Assembly (NCBI GenBank): GCA_020831775.1
Contig: JAFIFZ010000012.1
Location: 31,093-95,092 of the forward strand
Origin: Phycisphaerales bacterium
GTDB taxonomy: Bacteria > Planctomycetota > Phycisphaerae > Phycisphaerales > UBA1924
Length of the DNA: 64,000 nucleotides
Direction of reading: 5' to 3'
Shown here: in pieces, positions 54,241-64,000 of the stretch
Position numbering within the stretch: the stretch's first letter is position 1
How the letters are laid out: the number at the start of each line of letters is the position of its first letter
Program-made: the position numbers and the translations under genes
The notes under the pieces: generated by a model
Seen by the model: the letters and a program-made list of their open reading frames with translations, nothing else
The model's database searches: none
Told to the model about the DNA's origin: nothing

Positions 54241-55215
54241 TTGGATCGCAGGACGGCCATCTGGCTGGGCGTGTTCGGCGGGGTGCTGGCCCTGGCGGTC
54301 CTGCTGCGCCTTGTGGTCGGGCCGGCGGGCCTGGGGTGGCCCTCCGACGCGACGGTGCTCGGGCTGCGGGGCACGCGGGTGCTGACGGGGGTGATCGTGG
54401 GGGGCTCCTTGGGGGCGGCGGGGGTGATGCTCCAGGCCCTGTTGCGGAACCCGCTCGCCTCGCCGGACCTCGTCGGGGTGTCGGCGGGGGCGGGGTTCGG
54501 GGTGATGGTGAGCTTTGCCCTGGGAGCCGCGGCGGGGCAGGGGGCGATCCCGCTGCTGGGGCTCGGCGGGCCGGCGCTGGTGGGGGGGGCGGGGGCGCTC
54601 TTGGTGGTGTTTGCGCTCAGCCAGCGTCGGGGGCTGGTGGACCCGGTTTCGATGATCCTCGTCGGCGTGATCCTGTCGATCGTGCTGGGGTCGGCTTCGA
54701 TGCTGCTGCGTCAGGCGCTGCCGGACCGGGGATTGCTGGCGGCGAGGTGGTTGCTTGGGGATCTGTCCGACGATGTGTCGCGTTCGCAGCTCTTGTGGGG
54801 CGGGGTGATCTGCGTGGTGGGTGTCGGCGTGGGCGCGTGGCTGGGGCGGGCGATGGACGCCGCGTCGATGGGCGAGGACGAGGCGAGGTCGGTCGGCGTG
54901 CCCCTGGGCGGGCTGCGGGCGACGCTGTTTCTCGGGGGAGGCGCGTTGACGGCGTCGACTGTGGTGCTGGCCGGGCCGATCGGGTTTGTGGGATTGGTGG
55001 CGCCGCATGTGGTGCGGCTGGTGATGGGGCCCTCGCACCGGGCGCTGGTGGTCGGGGCTGCGCTGGCGGGGGCCGCCCTAGTGGTGGGGGCCGACGCGGC
55101 GATCAGATTGGTCGAGCTGCCGGGTGGACGACCGCCGATCGGCGCGATCACCTCGCTGATCGGCGGGCCGCTGTTCATTCTGCTATTGCGCAGGGAGATG
55201 GGTCGCGGGGCCTGA
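54241..55215 (+). CDS. FecCD-family iron-siderophore/cobalamin permease
   Basis: A 324-residue inner-membrane permease with about ten hydrophobic segments. Family motifs are GLRGTRVLTGVIVGGSLGAAGVMLQALLRNPLASPDLVGV near the N-terminus, GVILS, DEARSVGVPLGGLR, and GPIGFVGLVAPHVVR. The TTG start is chosen because TAGGCT lies seven bases before it and it precedes the first membrane segment; no ATG or GTG is near. No binding-protein or ATPase gene is adjacent. Substrate could be ferric siderophore, haem or vitamin B12, the last of interest given metH in the same region. Confidence 0.9.
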   Translation: MDRRTAIWLGVFGGVLALAVLLRLVVGPAGLGWPSDATVLGLRGTRVLTGVIVGGSLGAAGVMLQALLRNPLASPDLVGVSAGAGFGVMVSFALGAAAGQGAIPLLGLGGPALVGGAGALLVVFALSQRRGLVDPVSMILVGVILSIVLGSASMLLRQALPDRGLLAARWLLGDLSDDVSRSQLLWGGVICVVGVGVGAWLGRAMDAASMGEDEARSVGVPLGGLRATLFLGGGALTASTVVLAGPIGFVGLVAPHVVRLVMGPSHRALVVGAALAGAALVVGADAAIRLVELPGGRPPIGAITSLIGGPLFILLLRREMGRGA

Positions 55216-55243
55216 AGCTTCGGACTGTGGACCGGGCCCTTGC

Positions 55244-55432
55244 TTACTTCGGCGTCGGCTTGGCGCGTCTCTTTGAACCGAGGTAGCCCACAACGGCTCC
55301 TGCGGCGCCGCCCGCGGCCCCGCCGCCGATCAGCGCGGCCCCTTCAACATTGAGCAGCTTGAGGATCACGACAGTGGTGACGCTGACGATCACGGCCACG
55401 ATCACAATAAGGCCGAGGTCTTTCCCGTTCAT
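55244..55432 (-). CDS. Small single-span membrane protein
   Basis: A 62-residue protein. Residues 6-28 form one membrane helix (LGLIVIVAVIVSVTTVVIL), then a Gly/Ala-rich zipper-like stretch (GGGAAGGAAGAVVGYLG) and a basic tail (SKRRAKPTPK). No family recognised. The ATG at 55432 is favoured over an upstream start because the extra residues are Cys/Ala-rich and unlike a leader. Convergent with the FecCD gene. Confidence 0.6.
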   Translation of the reverse strand: MNGKDLGLIVIVAVIVSVTTVVILKLLNVEGAALIGGGAAGGAAGAVVGYLGSKRRAKPTPK

Positions 55433-55609
55433 TGGACACCACACAGGGCAAGAGGACGCGGAGCCGCAAGCCGCGAAGGTGCTGGCTGCGGCGTGCACAT
55501 GCTACCTGCCGATAGTGGAAACTTGGTAAGCAAAAATCACAAGAAGACAGACATCACGCCCGATTGCAGCTGATCAGCGTACAGAGGTCGAACACGCATC
55601 GCTGCGTGG

Positions 55610-55638
55610 TTGACGCGTGGGGCGGAATTCTACATAGT
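55610..55638 (+). promoter_or_regulatory. Promoter of the DUF3592 gene
   Basis: TTGACG and CATAGT with 17 bases between. The predicted transcript starts near 55645; a GTG at 55643 and the ATG at 55676 are candidate starts. Confidence 0.5.
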
Positions 55639-55675
55639 CGGGGTGAGCGCTTCGGCGAGGAGGCACGGCCCGGAG

Positions 55676-56263
55676 ATGGCCCATTTCACGCTCCATCGCG
55701 ACGGGAAGACGAGCGGCAACATGCCGCCCGCGATGCTGTGGTTTATGACGCGGGTCTTTCCGTTGCTGTTCGTCGCGGTGGGTGTCGGGATGCTCGTGGT
55801 CGGGGTGATCGGGTTGCGCCGGGCCGCGGCGAGCACGGATTGGCCGACCACGCAGGGTGTGATCGTGTCGTCGGAGGTTGAACGGGTTAGGCGGAATGAC
55901 CCTGAACGCGGGTTCACATGGACCTATCACGCGAGGATCAGTTACGGCTATTCCGTCGGAGGCGAGCCCTACACCGGCGACAGGGTCGGCGTCGGCGACT
56001 ACGGCAGCAACACCAACCATCACGCGCGGAGCGTTGTGCGGCAATACCCGGTTGGCTCTCATGTGACGGTGTATTACGACCCGGATCGGCCGCAGATCGC
56101 GCTCCTGGAGCCGGGTGTTCGCCCGATGGCGTTTGTGATTCCGGGGATCGGCGTGGCGTTCGTGTTGTTCGGCGGGTTGTGCTTTACGGTGTTCCTGCTG
56201 CACGACAGGAAGCAGCGCGGGGTTGCAGCGGAATCCATCGCCGAGCCGGCGCAAGAAGCTTGA
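55676..56263 (+). CDS. DUF3592-domain membrane protein
   Basis: A 195-residue membrane protein. Two transmembrane segments (about 20-45 and 155-178) flank an extracytoplasmic DUF3592 domain containing TTQGVIVSSEVER, ISYGYSVGGEPYTGDRVG and YPVGSHVTVYYDPDRPQIALLEPG, all hallmarks of the family. Function unknown. The ATG at 55676 has AGGAGG 12 bases upstream. The preceding ~180 bases are unusually A/T-rich. It converges on metH. Confidence 0.83.
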   Translation: MAHFTLHRDGKTSGNMPPAMLWFMTRVFPLLFVAVGVGMLVVGVIGLRRAAASTDWPTTQGVIVSSEVERVRRNDPERGFTWTYHARISYGYSVGGEPYTGDRVGVGDYGSNTNHHARSVVRQYPVGSHVTVYYDPDRPQIALLEPGVRPMAFVIPGIGVAFVLFGGLCFTVFLLHDRKQRGVAAESIAEPAQEA

Positions 56264-56310
56264 ACCGCTGCCTCGGCATCTCTGCGAAGCGGTTGCTGAT
56301 GACAGGATGT

Positions 56311-56335
56311 TCGCCCGGGCGGGACGCCCGGGCCA
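56311..56335. repeat. GC-rich palindromic hairpin between convergent genes
   Basis: Two copies of the self-complementary GCCCGGGC separated by GGGAC, between the DUF3592 and metH stop codons. No T run follows on either strand, so it may be a dispersed palindrome rather than a terminator. Confidence 0.5.
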
Positions 56336-56351
56336 CGGTCGTTTGTGCGAT

Positions 56352-60101
<3,750 letters not shown>

Positions 60102-60167
60102 CTGGCGTCCGTGTCCGTGTTGTTGATGTCTATCGGCCGGCGGGGCGGGCCGGGTTTGCCTGCGTTG

Positions 60168-60193
60168 CATCCATTCATCCGGGAGAATGGATG
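60168..60193. repeat. Inverted repeat in the metH upstream region
   Basis: CATCCATTC and GAATGGATG form a perfect nine-base stem around an eight-base loop, 67 bases before the metH ATG and downstream of the rpmE terminator. Possible operator or leader hairpin. Confidence 0.45.
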
Positions 60194-60209
60194 AAGCAAG
60201 TGTAGGGGC

Positions 60210-60238
60210 AAAAAAAGCCGCTGCCGGGAGGGCAGCGG
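60210..60238 (-). terminator. Terminator of rpmE
   Basis: CCGCTGCC and GGCAGCGG with a five-base loop; on the minus strand a run of seven T follows the stem after one C. Confidence 0.88.
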
Positions 60239-60298
60239 AGAAAATTCATCGGGATGGTCGGTCTGTGACCGGGTGGGGTGCCGGGTGGCGACCGCAGG

Positions 60299-60523
60299 TT
60301 ACTTCTTCTTCTTGCCCTTGAAGTAGTCGCCCTGGAACTTCCGCTGGAACTTCTCGACGCGACCGGCGGCGTCGACGAACATCCGCTTGCCCGTAAAGAA
60401 GGGGTGCGAGCCCGACCAGACCTCGACATGGAGTTCCGGGACGGTTGCGCCGACTTCCATGACGACCTCGCCGTTGTGGAAGACCTTGCAGTTGTACATC
60501 TTGGGGTGGATGTCGCTCTTCAC
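60299..60523 (-). CDS. rpmE: 50S ribosomal protein bL31
   Basis: A 74-residue large-subunit protein. The start MKSDIHPKMYNCKVF, the LHVEVWSGSHPFFTGKRMF core and DAAGRVEKFQRKF match bL31. The zinc-ribbon cysteines of the C+ form are missing: the core reads WSGSHPF where ICSACHPF is usual, and only one cysteine (NCKVF) remains. It is therefore a zinc-free form. The GTG start has AGGAGC upstream. A Lys-rich tail (FKGKKKK) ends the protein. Confidence 0.93.
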   Translation of the reverse strand: MKSDIHPKMYNCKVFHNGEVVMEVGATVPELHVEVWSGSHPFFTGKRMFVDAAGRVEKFQRKFQGDYFKGKKKK

Positions 60524-60603
60524 GGCCGTGCTCCTGCTGTTGGGGCTGCGTTGCCCGCGGCCGCAACGATAGGCGTGCGATCCGGCTCAGGCCAAGGGCC
60601 GGC

Positions 60604-60631
60604 TTGACCGATCGAGGGGTGGTGCTAGCCT
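60604..60631 (+). promoter_or_regulatory. Promoter of tRNA-Asn
   Basis: TTGACC and TAGCCT with 16 bases between, about 60 bases before the tRNA. The -35 box is identical to that of tRNA-Cys. Confidence 0.6.
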
Positions 60632-60690
60632 TTGGCCCGGCCCGGACCGCCTCTGAAGAGGGGTAGGCGAGGAACCCGGACACAACCCGA

Positions 60691-60762
60691 TCCCCGATAG
60701 CTCAATGGTAGAGCGAGCGGCTGTTAACCGCTAGGTTGCTGGTTCGAGTCCAGCTCGGGGAG
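60691..60762 (+). tRNA. tRNA-Asn (GTT)
   Basis: A complete 72-base cloverleaf: acceptor TCCCCGA/TCGGGGA, D arm GCTC/GAGC, anticodon stem AGCGG/CCGCT with loop CTGTTAA (anticodon GTT at 60723-60725), T arm GCTGG-TTCGAGT-CCAGC and discriminator G. The 3' CCA is not encoded. It marks the left edge of the accessory genes that follow, and no other functional gene lies between it and the nucleotidyltransferase; the 250 bases in between show only a small hairpin at 60790-60811. Confidence 0.95.
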
Positions 60763-61014
60763 CTTTTTAGGATTCTGTATGGATATGCCTGCCCGAGTGG
60801 TTGACTCGGCAGCGAGCGTATCGGGGCCTTTGACGCGGTTTGGGGGCCGATTCGCGATCTCGCTCTTTGAGATTCGGGCATGGGTGCCGATCAGAACCCC
60901 CGGATCGCCCGGCGCTCGCGCACGAGACTCTCGCGCTCTCGGACTCTCGGTTAGCTGCGCCCGAAGCCATGGGTGCTCTTGCCCGCCAGTTTCGAGAGCG
61001 TCGAGGCCTGAGCG

Positions 61015-61329
61015 GTGCGGACATCTGACCTCCAGATTGATCGCGAGCGCCTGGCTGAACTCTGCCGGCGGTTTGGAGTGTCAAAGCTCGAGATCTTCGG
61101 CAGCTTCGCGACCGGTGAAGCCGACGCATCGAGCGATGTCGATGTGCTGGTGACATTCGCACCCGGTGAGGCCGCAGGTCTGCGGGTCGTCGAGTTTCAG
61201 CAGGCGCTTGAAGAACTGATTGGGCGCTCGGTCGATCTCATGACGAGGCAGTCGGTCGAGCGATCGGCGAACAAGTATTTCAGGCGGTTTGCGCTGCGTT
61301 CTGCGGAGCCGCTGTATGAGCGGGCATAA
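61015..61329 (+). CDS. mntA: MntA-type nucleotidyltransferase antitoxin
   Basis: A 104-residue minimal nucleotidyltransferase. The motif GSFATGEADASSDVDVLV fits GSX10DXD exactly, with the third acidic strand at SVDLMTRQ. In MntA-HepT systems this enzyme adds AMP to a tyrosine of the HEPN toxin and so blocks it. The stop overlaps the start of the HEPN gene by 14 bases. The GTG at 61015 is used; no strong ribosome site precedes it. First of four coupled genes next to tRNA-Asn. Confidence 0.87.
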   Translation: MRTSDLQIDRERLAELCRRFGVSKLEIFGSFATGEADASSDVDVLVTFAPGEAAGLRVVEFQQALEELIGRSVDLMTRQSVERSANKYFRRFALRSAEPLYERA

Positions 61330-61714
61330 CCGGCTGGAGCGCGACCTCGTAAAGTGCGAGGACATGCGGCTGCACGCGGAGCGTGCCGTGCGGTTCCTCG
61401 GCGGTCGATCGCTCGACGAGTTCCTCGACGATGAGCTCGTGCAGGCCGCGGTGATCCGGTGCGTCGAGGTCATCGGCGAGGCGGCGAAGCTGGTGTCTGA
61501 CGAGACGCGGGCACGCGAGCCCGGGATCCCGTGGCGGCTGGTCATCGGCATGCGGAGTGTTCTCGCCCACGAGTACGGCGTCGTGATGCCGGAGAAGGTG
61601 CACGAAGTCGTCACTGAGCATGTGCCGGCGTTGCTTGAGCTGCTCGTGCCGCTGATCGCGGTGCTTGAGGCCGAGGTCGGCTGGGACGCTGATAGCGATG
61701 AGGTGGGCTCATGA
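61316..61714 (+). CDS. hepT: HepT-type HEPN ribonuclease toxin (DUF86)
   Basis: A 132-residue all-helical HEPN protein. The ribonuclease motif RX4HXY is seen as RSVLAHEY, including the tyrosine that MntA modifies, near residue 84. EVIGEAAKLVSDETR and GIPWRLVIGM are DUF86 hallmarks. The ATG at 61316 lies inside the antitoxin gene (14-base overlap), and its stop overlaps the next ATG. Expected to cleave RNA or tRNA ends when not restrained. Confidence 0.89.
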   Translation: MSGHNRLERDLVKCEDMRLHAERAVRFLGGRSLDEFLDDELVQAAVIRCVEVIGEAAKLVSDETRAREPGIPWRLVIGMRSVLAHEYGVVMPEKVHEVVTEHVPALLELLVPLIAVLEAEVGWDADSDEVGS

Positions 61715-62490
61715 GAGCTACAGAACGAGAGCGTAAGCGGAGTCGATCGCAGGATGTCATGTGGGACGCCATGGAGGCTGTCTCTGATGGAAATGCGGCC
61801 AAGGCGGAGGAGCTGTGCCGCGAAGCGCTCGAAATCTACCCCGACTGCGTTGATGCGCTGACGATGCTCGCGGAGATCGAGTCCCAGTTCAACAAGGATT
61901 ATGTCGAGAGGCTCCGCGGCGCCGTTGAAGCGGGACGGCGTGATCTTGGGCCCGCGTTCTTCGAGGAGGAACGCGGTTACTTCTGGGGCCTGATCGAGAC
62001 ACGGCCGTTCATGCGAGCGATGGCGCAGCTCGGGTTCGCGCTGCTCGAGTGGGGAACTCCCGAGCGGGTCGATGAAGCGATCAACATTTTCGAGGAGATG
62101 CTCGACCTCAACCCGAACGACAACCAGGGCGTGCGCGATTTGCTCGCGGGTTCGTACCTCGCTCGCAAACGGTACACCGATGCCGAGAAGCTGTTCGAGC
62201 GGTACCCCGAGGACTGGCTGGCGGCGCCGGCGTGGGCCAAGGTGCTGCTCGCGTTCGCGACCGAAGGCGAAGACGCGGCGAAGGTCCGGCTGGCGGAAGC
62301 GAGGGGGCGTAACCCGCATGTCGAGGTGTACCTGACCGGCCGGAAGCGTCGTCCGCGCACGCGGCCCGCGATGTACTCGCCCGGCGACGAGTCCGAGGCG
62401 GTGTTCTGCGCCGACATGCTCTGGGAGGCTTGGAAGGCGCACCCGAAGGCGAAGAAATGGCTGAAGGAGGCGGGAGGGGCGGACGCGTGA
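61711..62490 (+). CDS. TPR protein coupled to the HEPN/MNT module
   Basis: A 259-residue soluble protein. Two tetratricopeptide-like repeats are visible (AAKAEELCREALEIYPDCVDAL near 30-50 and AINIFEEMLDLNPNDNQGVR near 115-135). The central NPNDNQGVRDLLAGSYL and C-terminal NPHVEVYLTGRKRRP are typical of ST7-like TPR proteins often seen beside SEC-C motif genes. It starts by ATGA overlap with hepT and ends by GTGA overlap with the recombinase gene. Its role in the module is unknown; an adaptor is one possibility. Confidence 0.82.
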   Translation: MRATERERKRSRSQDVMWDAMEAVSDGNAAKAEELCREALEIYPDCVDALTMLAEIESQFNKDYVERLRGAVEAGRRDLGPAFFEEERGYFWGLIETRPFMRAMAQLGFALLEWGTPERVDEAINIFEEMLDLNPNDNQGVRDLLAGSYLARKRYTDAEKLFERYPEDWLAAPAWAKVLLAFATEGEDAAKVRLAEARGRNPHVEVYLTGRKRRPRTRPAMYSPGDESEAVFCADMLWEAWKAHPKAKKWLKEAGGADA

Positions 62491-63785
62491 AGCGATCGGC
62501 GTCCAACCCCCCTCGGTTTGCGGTCTACACGCGACAGTCGACCGAGCCGCGGGACGGACTCTCGTCGTGCGAAGCGCAGTTCCAGACATGCATGGACTTC
62601 GCGGCGGCCGAAGCTCGAACGGGCGCGCGGTGGATCGGTGATCGATTCGACGATGAGGCCGTCTCCGGACGGACGCTCGATCGGCCGGCTCTGAACCGGC
62701 TCCGAGACCGTGTCCGCGAGGGCGAGATCGACGCTGTGTACGCGGTGGCTATGGACCGGCTGTCGCGGACCCTCCGCGATGTCGTGTTGCTTTTCGACGA
62801 GATGGAGTCGGCGGGCGTGGCCGTCCGTCTGGTGCATCAGCCCGAGCTGAGTCCCGGCCCGGAAAATCGCTTGCTTCGGCACATCCTCGCCTCGTTCGCC
62901 GAGTTCGAGCGCGAGATGATCGCAGCCCGGATCGCCGAGACACGAGCATATCTGAAGCGGCACGGGCGGAGGCTCGCGGGCCCGCCGCCGTACGGGTACG
63001 ACGCGGATCCGGAGACGAAGCAACTGGTGCCGAACCGCGCCGAAGCCCGGCGTGTGAGGGCGACCTTCCGGCGTGCGGAACGCGAACAGTCGCCGGGGGA
63101 AATCGCCGCTGCGATTGATGCGATGGGTTAGCGAACGAAGCAACGCCTTGCGAAGCGATCAGGCCGGGTTGTCGGTGGCGGCCGCTGGACGGCCAGGCAG
63201 GTGGTCGAGACGCTCCGCAACCCGGCGTATGTGGGTCTGTTCGCGGACCGAGGGTCCACACGACCGGGCTGCCACGACGCCATCGTTGATGAAGCGTTGT
63301 TCGACGCGGTGCAGCGGCTGCTGGACGCGCGGCGAACAACGGTCAAGGCGGGTCGTGGCGAGCTGCCGTTCCCGCTCCGCGGGAAGGTTGTCTGCCCGGG
63401 ATGTCGCCGACCCATTTGCACGTATGTCGTGACGCACCGGCGTGGTCCGACAAACGTGAACTACCGGTACTACCGATGCCGATCGACCGCCGGCGGTCGA
63501 CCGCCGTGCCGCGGCGTGCAGCTGGCAGCCGGGCACATCGAGTCGGTCGTTCGGAACATGCTAGGCGATGCCGCAGCGTGGCGGCACGTGAATTGGGGTG
63601 AAGTCAACGATGCCGACCGTCTCGCGGCCGCCTGGAGATCGCTCGACGAGACCACGCAGGATGAACTACTGCCAGCACTCGTGGAGCAAATCCTGCTCCG
63701 CCGCCGCATGACGGAAGTGCGACTGACACTCTCAGAATCGGCGATCTCGCGGCTGGACGCTCACTCGCAGGCACCCGCTCGTTAA
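62487..63785 (+). pseudogene. Serine recombinase interrupted by an in-frame TAG
   Basis: A 432-codon reading frame for a large serine recombinase, broken only by TAG at 63129-63131 (codon 215). Before it is the resolvase domain: catalytic serine at residue 18 (YTRQSTEPRDG), AMDRLSRTL and FAEFEREMIAARIAETR. After it come the recombinase DNA-binding region (GRWTARQVVETLRNPAYVGLF) and a zinc ribbon (VCPGCRRPICTY...YRCRSTAGG). Relatives have Trp at this position (GWRTK context), so TGG to TAG is the simplest change. The GTG start overlaps the TPR stop. Without readthrough the product is inactive or only a resolvase fragment. Confidence 0.85.
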
Positions 63786-63814
63786 CCGGCAGGAGCGATT
63801 GAGTCAGGGCGATT

Positions 63815-64000
63815 TTGAGATCGCTGGGCCTGACGATCTCGACCGAGGCCGCGGCCGAGGCGGCCATGCTCACCGACACGCTCAACATTCTCTGGCGGAC
63901 GGTGCGCCAGGGTGTCTTCGTGATCGGGTCGGCGCTCGCCCCGGCCGTCACACGCCTGGCCGAGGCCGCCAGCCGGGTGGTGGTCAGCGTGACGGCGTGG
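63815..64000 (+). CDS. Partial phage tail tape-measure-like reading frame (runs off the window)
   Basis: An open frame from 63803 (after a TGA at 63800) to the window end. Its translation LGLTISTEAAAEAAMLTDTL, then RQGVFVIGSALAPAVTRLAEAAS resembles an internal segment of tail tape-measure proteins (amphipathic helix, GSALAPAVTRLA turn). Such proteins run to many hundreds of residues, so an N-terminus here would be abnormal; a 5'-truncated remnant is more likely than a TTG start at 63815. It begins 30 bases after the recombinase gene. Confidence 0.5.
   Translation, partial: MRSLGLTISTEAAAEAAMLTDTLNILWRTVRQGVFVIGSALAPAVTRLAEAASRVVVSVTAW

Noticed and set aside
60102..60298. Possible cobalamin riboswitch before metH
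   Set aside because: Only a simple nine-base hairpin is seen; no B12-box-like conserved core was found, and part of the gap is the rpmE terminator.
60790..60811. Second tRNA-like sequence after tRNA-Asn (GCCCGAGTGGTTGACTC)
   Set aside because: It resembles a D arm but folds as one small hairpin; no anticodon or T arm follows.
63201..63785. Independent gene for the recombinase C-terminal half
   Set aside because: It continues in the same frame as the N-terminal half with no stop other than TAG and has no ribosome site at its GTG.

Overview
The window is GC-rich (roughly two thirds G+C) bacterial chromosome, densely packed on both strands with short intergenic gaps and many 4-base ATGA/GTGA gene overlaps. 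Gene content suggests a planctomycete, probably class Phycisphaerae. Clues are the exported proteins ending in an Ala/Leu-rich membrane segment plus an RRRRA tail (PEP-CTERM-like), MoxR/BatA/DUF58 genes, DUF1573 and GH3 families, a Cys-poor bL31 and many small lipoproteins. This assignment is inference from families; there is no rRNA gene in the window to confirm it.

Layout. 1-4.0 kb: a three-gene ferric iron ABC importer behind a perfect palindrome that looks like a Fur operator. 4-9.3 kb (minus strand): a membrane-anchored P-loop ATPase, a phosphomannomutase/phosphoglucomutase and a DinG-type helicase, then a strict 8-base tandem repeat. 9.3-16 kb (minus): a free-methionine-sulfoxide reductase, rpsR, an operon of DUF1573, rhodanese and MauE/DoxX-like proteins, a glutamate dehydrogenase, a tRNA dihydrouridine synthase and an orphan nucleotidyltransferase. 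16-23.8 kb (plus): a LolCDE/MacB-like ABC pair, an alpha/beta hydrolase, a GH3-family enzyme, a DinB-fold protein, an NRDE/TANGO2 protein and a solitary nuoH. 24-30.5 kb: tRNA-Cys with a long variable arm, moxR with an exported partner, converging on batA-rlmE. 30.6-43 kb: glycosyltransferase/LAB_N genes, small lipoproteins, a Lon-domain protein, a YhaM-like nuclease, a PEP-CTERM-like protein, queF, a TPR lipoprotein, endonuclease IV, an SDR enzyme, a second glutamate dehydrogenase and a receiver-like domain. 43-56 kb: rpsA, gyrA, a STAS protein, an orphan MacB-type ATPase, a DUF58 protein, a solitary atpC and a FecCD permease. 56-60.7 kb: metH, rpmE (bL31) and tRNA-Asn.

The last 3 kb, directly after tRNA-Asn, is accessory DNA. 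A translationally coupled run of four genes encodes an MntA-type nucleotidyltransferase antitoxin, a HepT-type HEPN toxin, a TPR protein and a serine recombinase split by one in-frame amber codon. A 5'-less fragment resembling a phage tail tape-measure gene follows and runs off the window.

Two genome-wide patterns stand out. Both tRNA genes are preceded by TTGACC-N16/17-TAGC(G/C)T promoters. At least eleven protein genes, mostly in divergent pairs and without a Shine-Dalgarno sequence, have a TANNNT box only 6-9 bases before the start codon, which predicts leaderless mRNAs.
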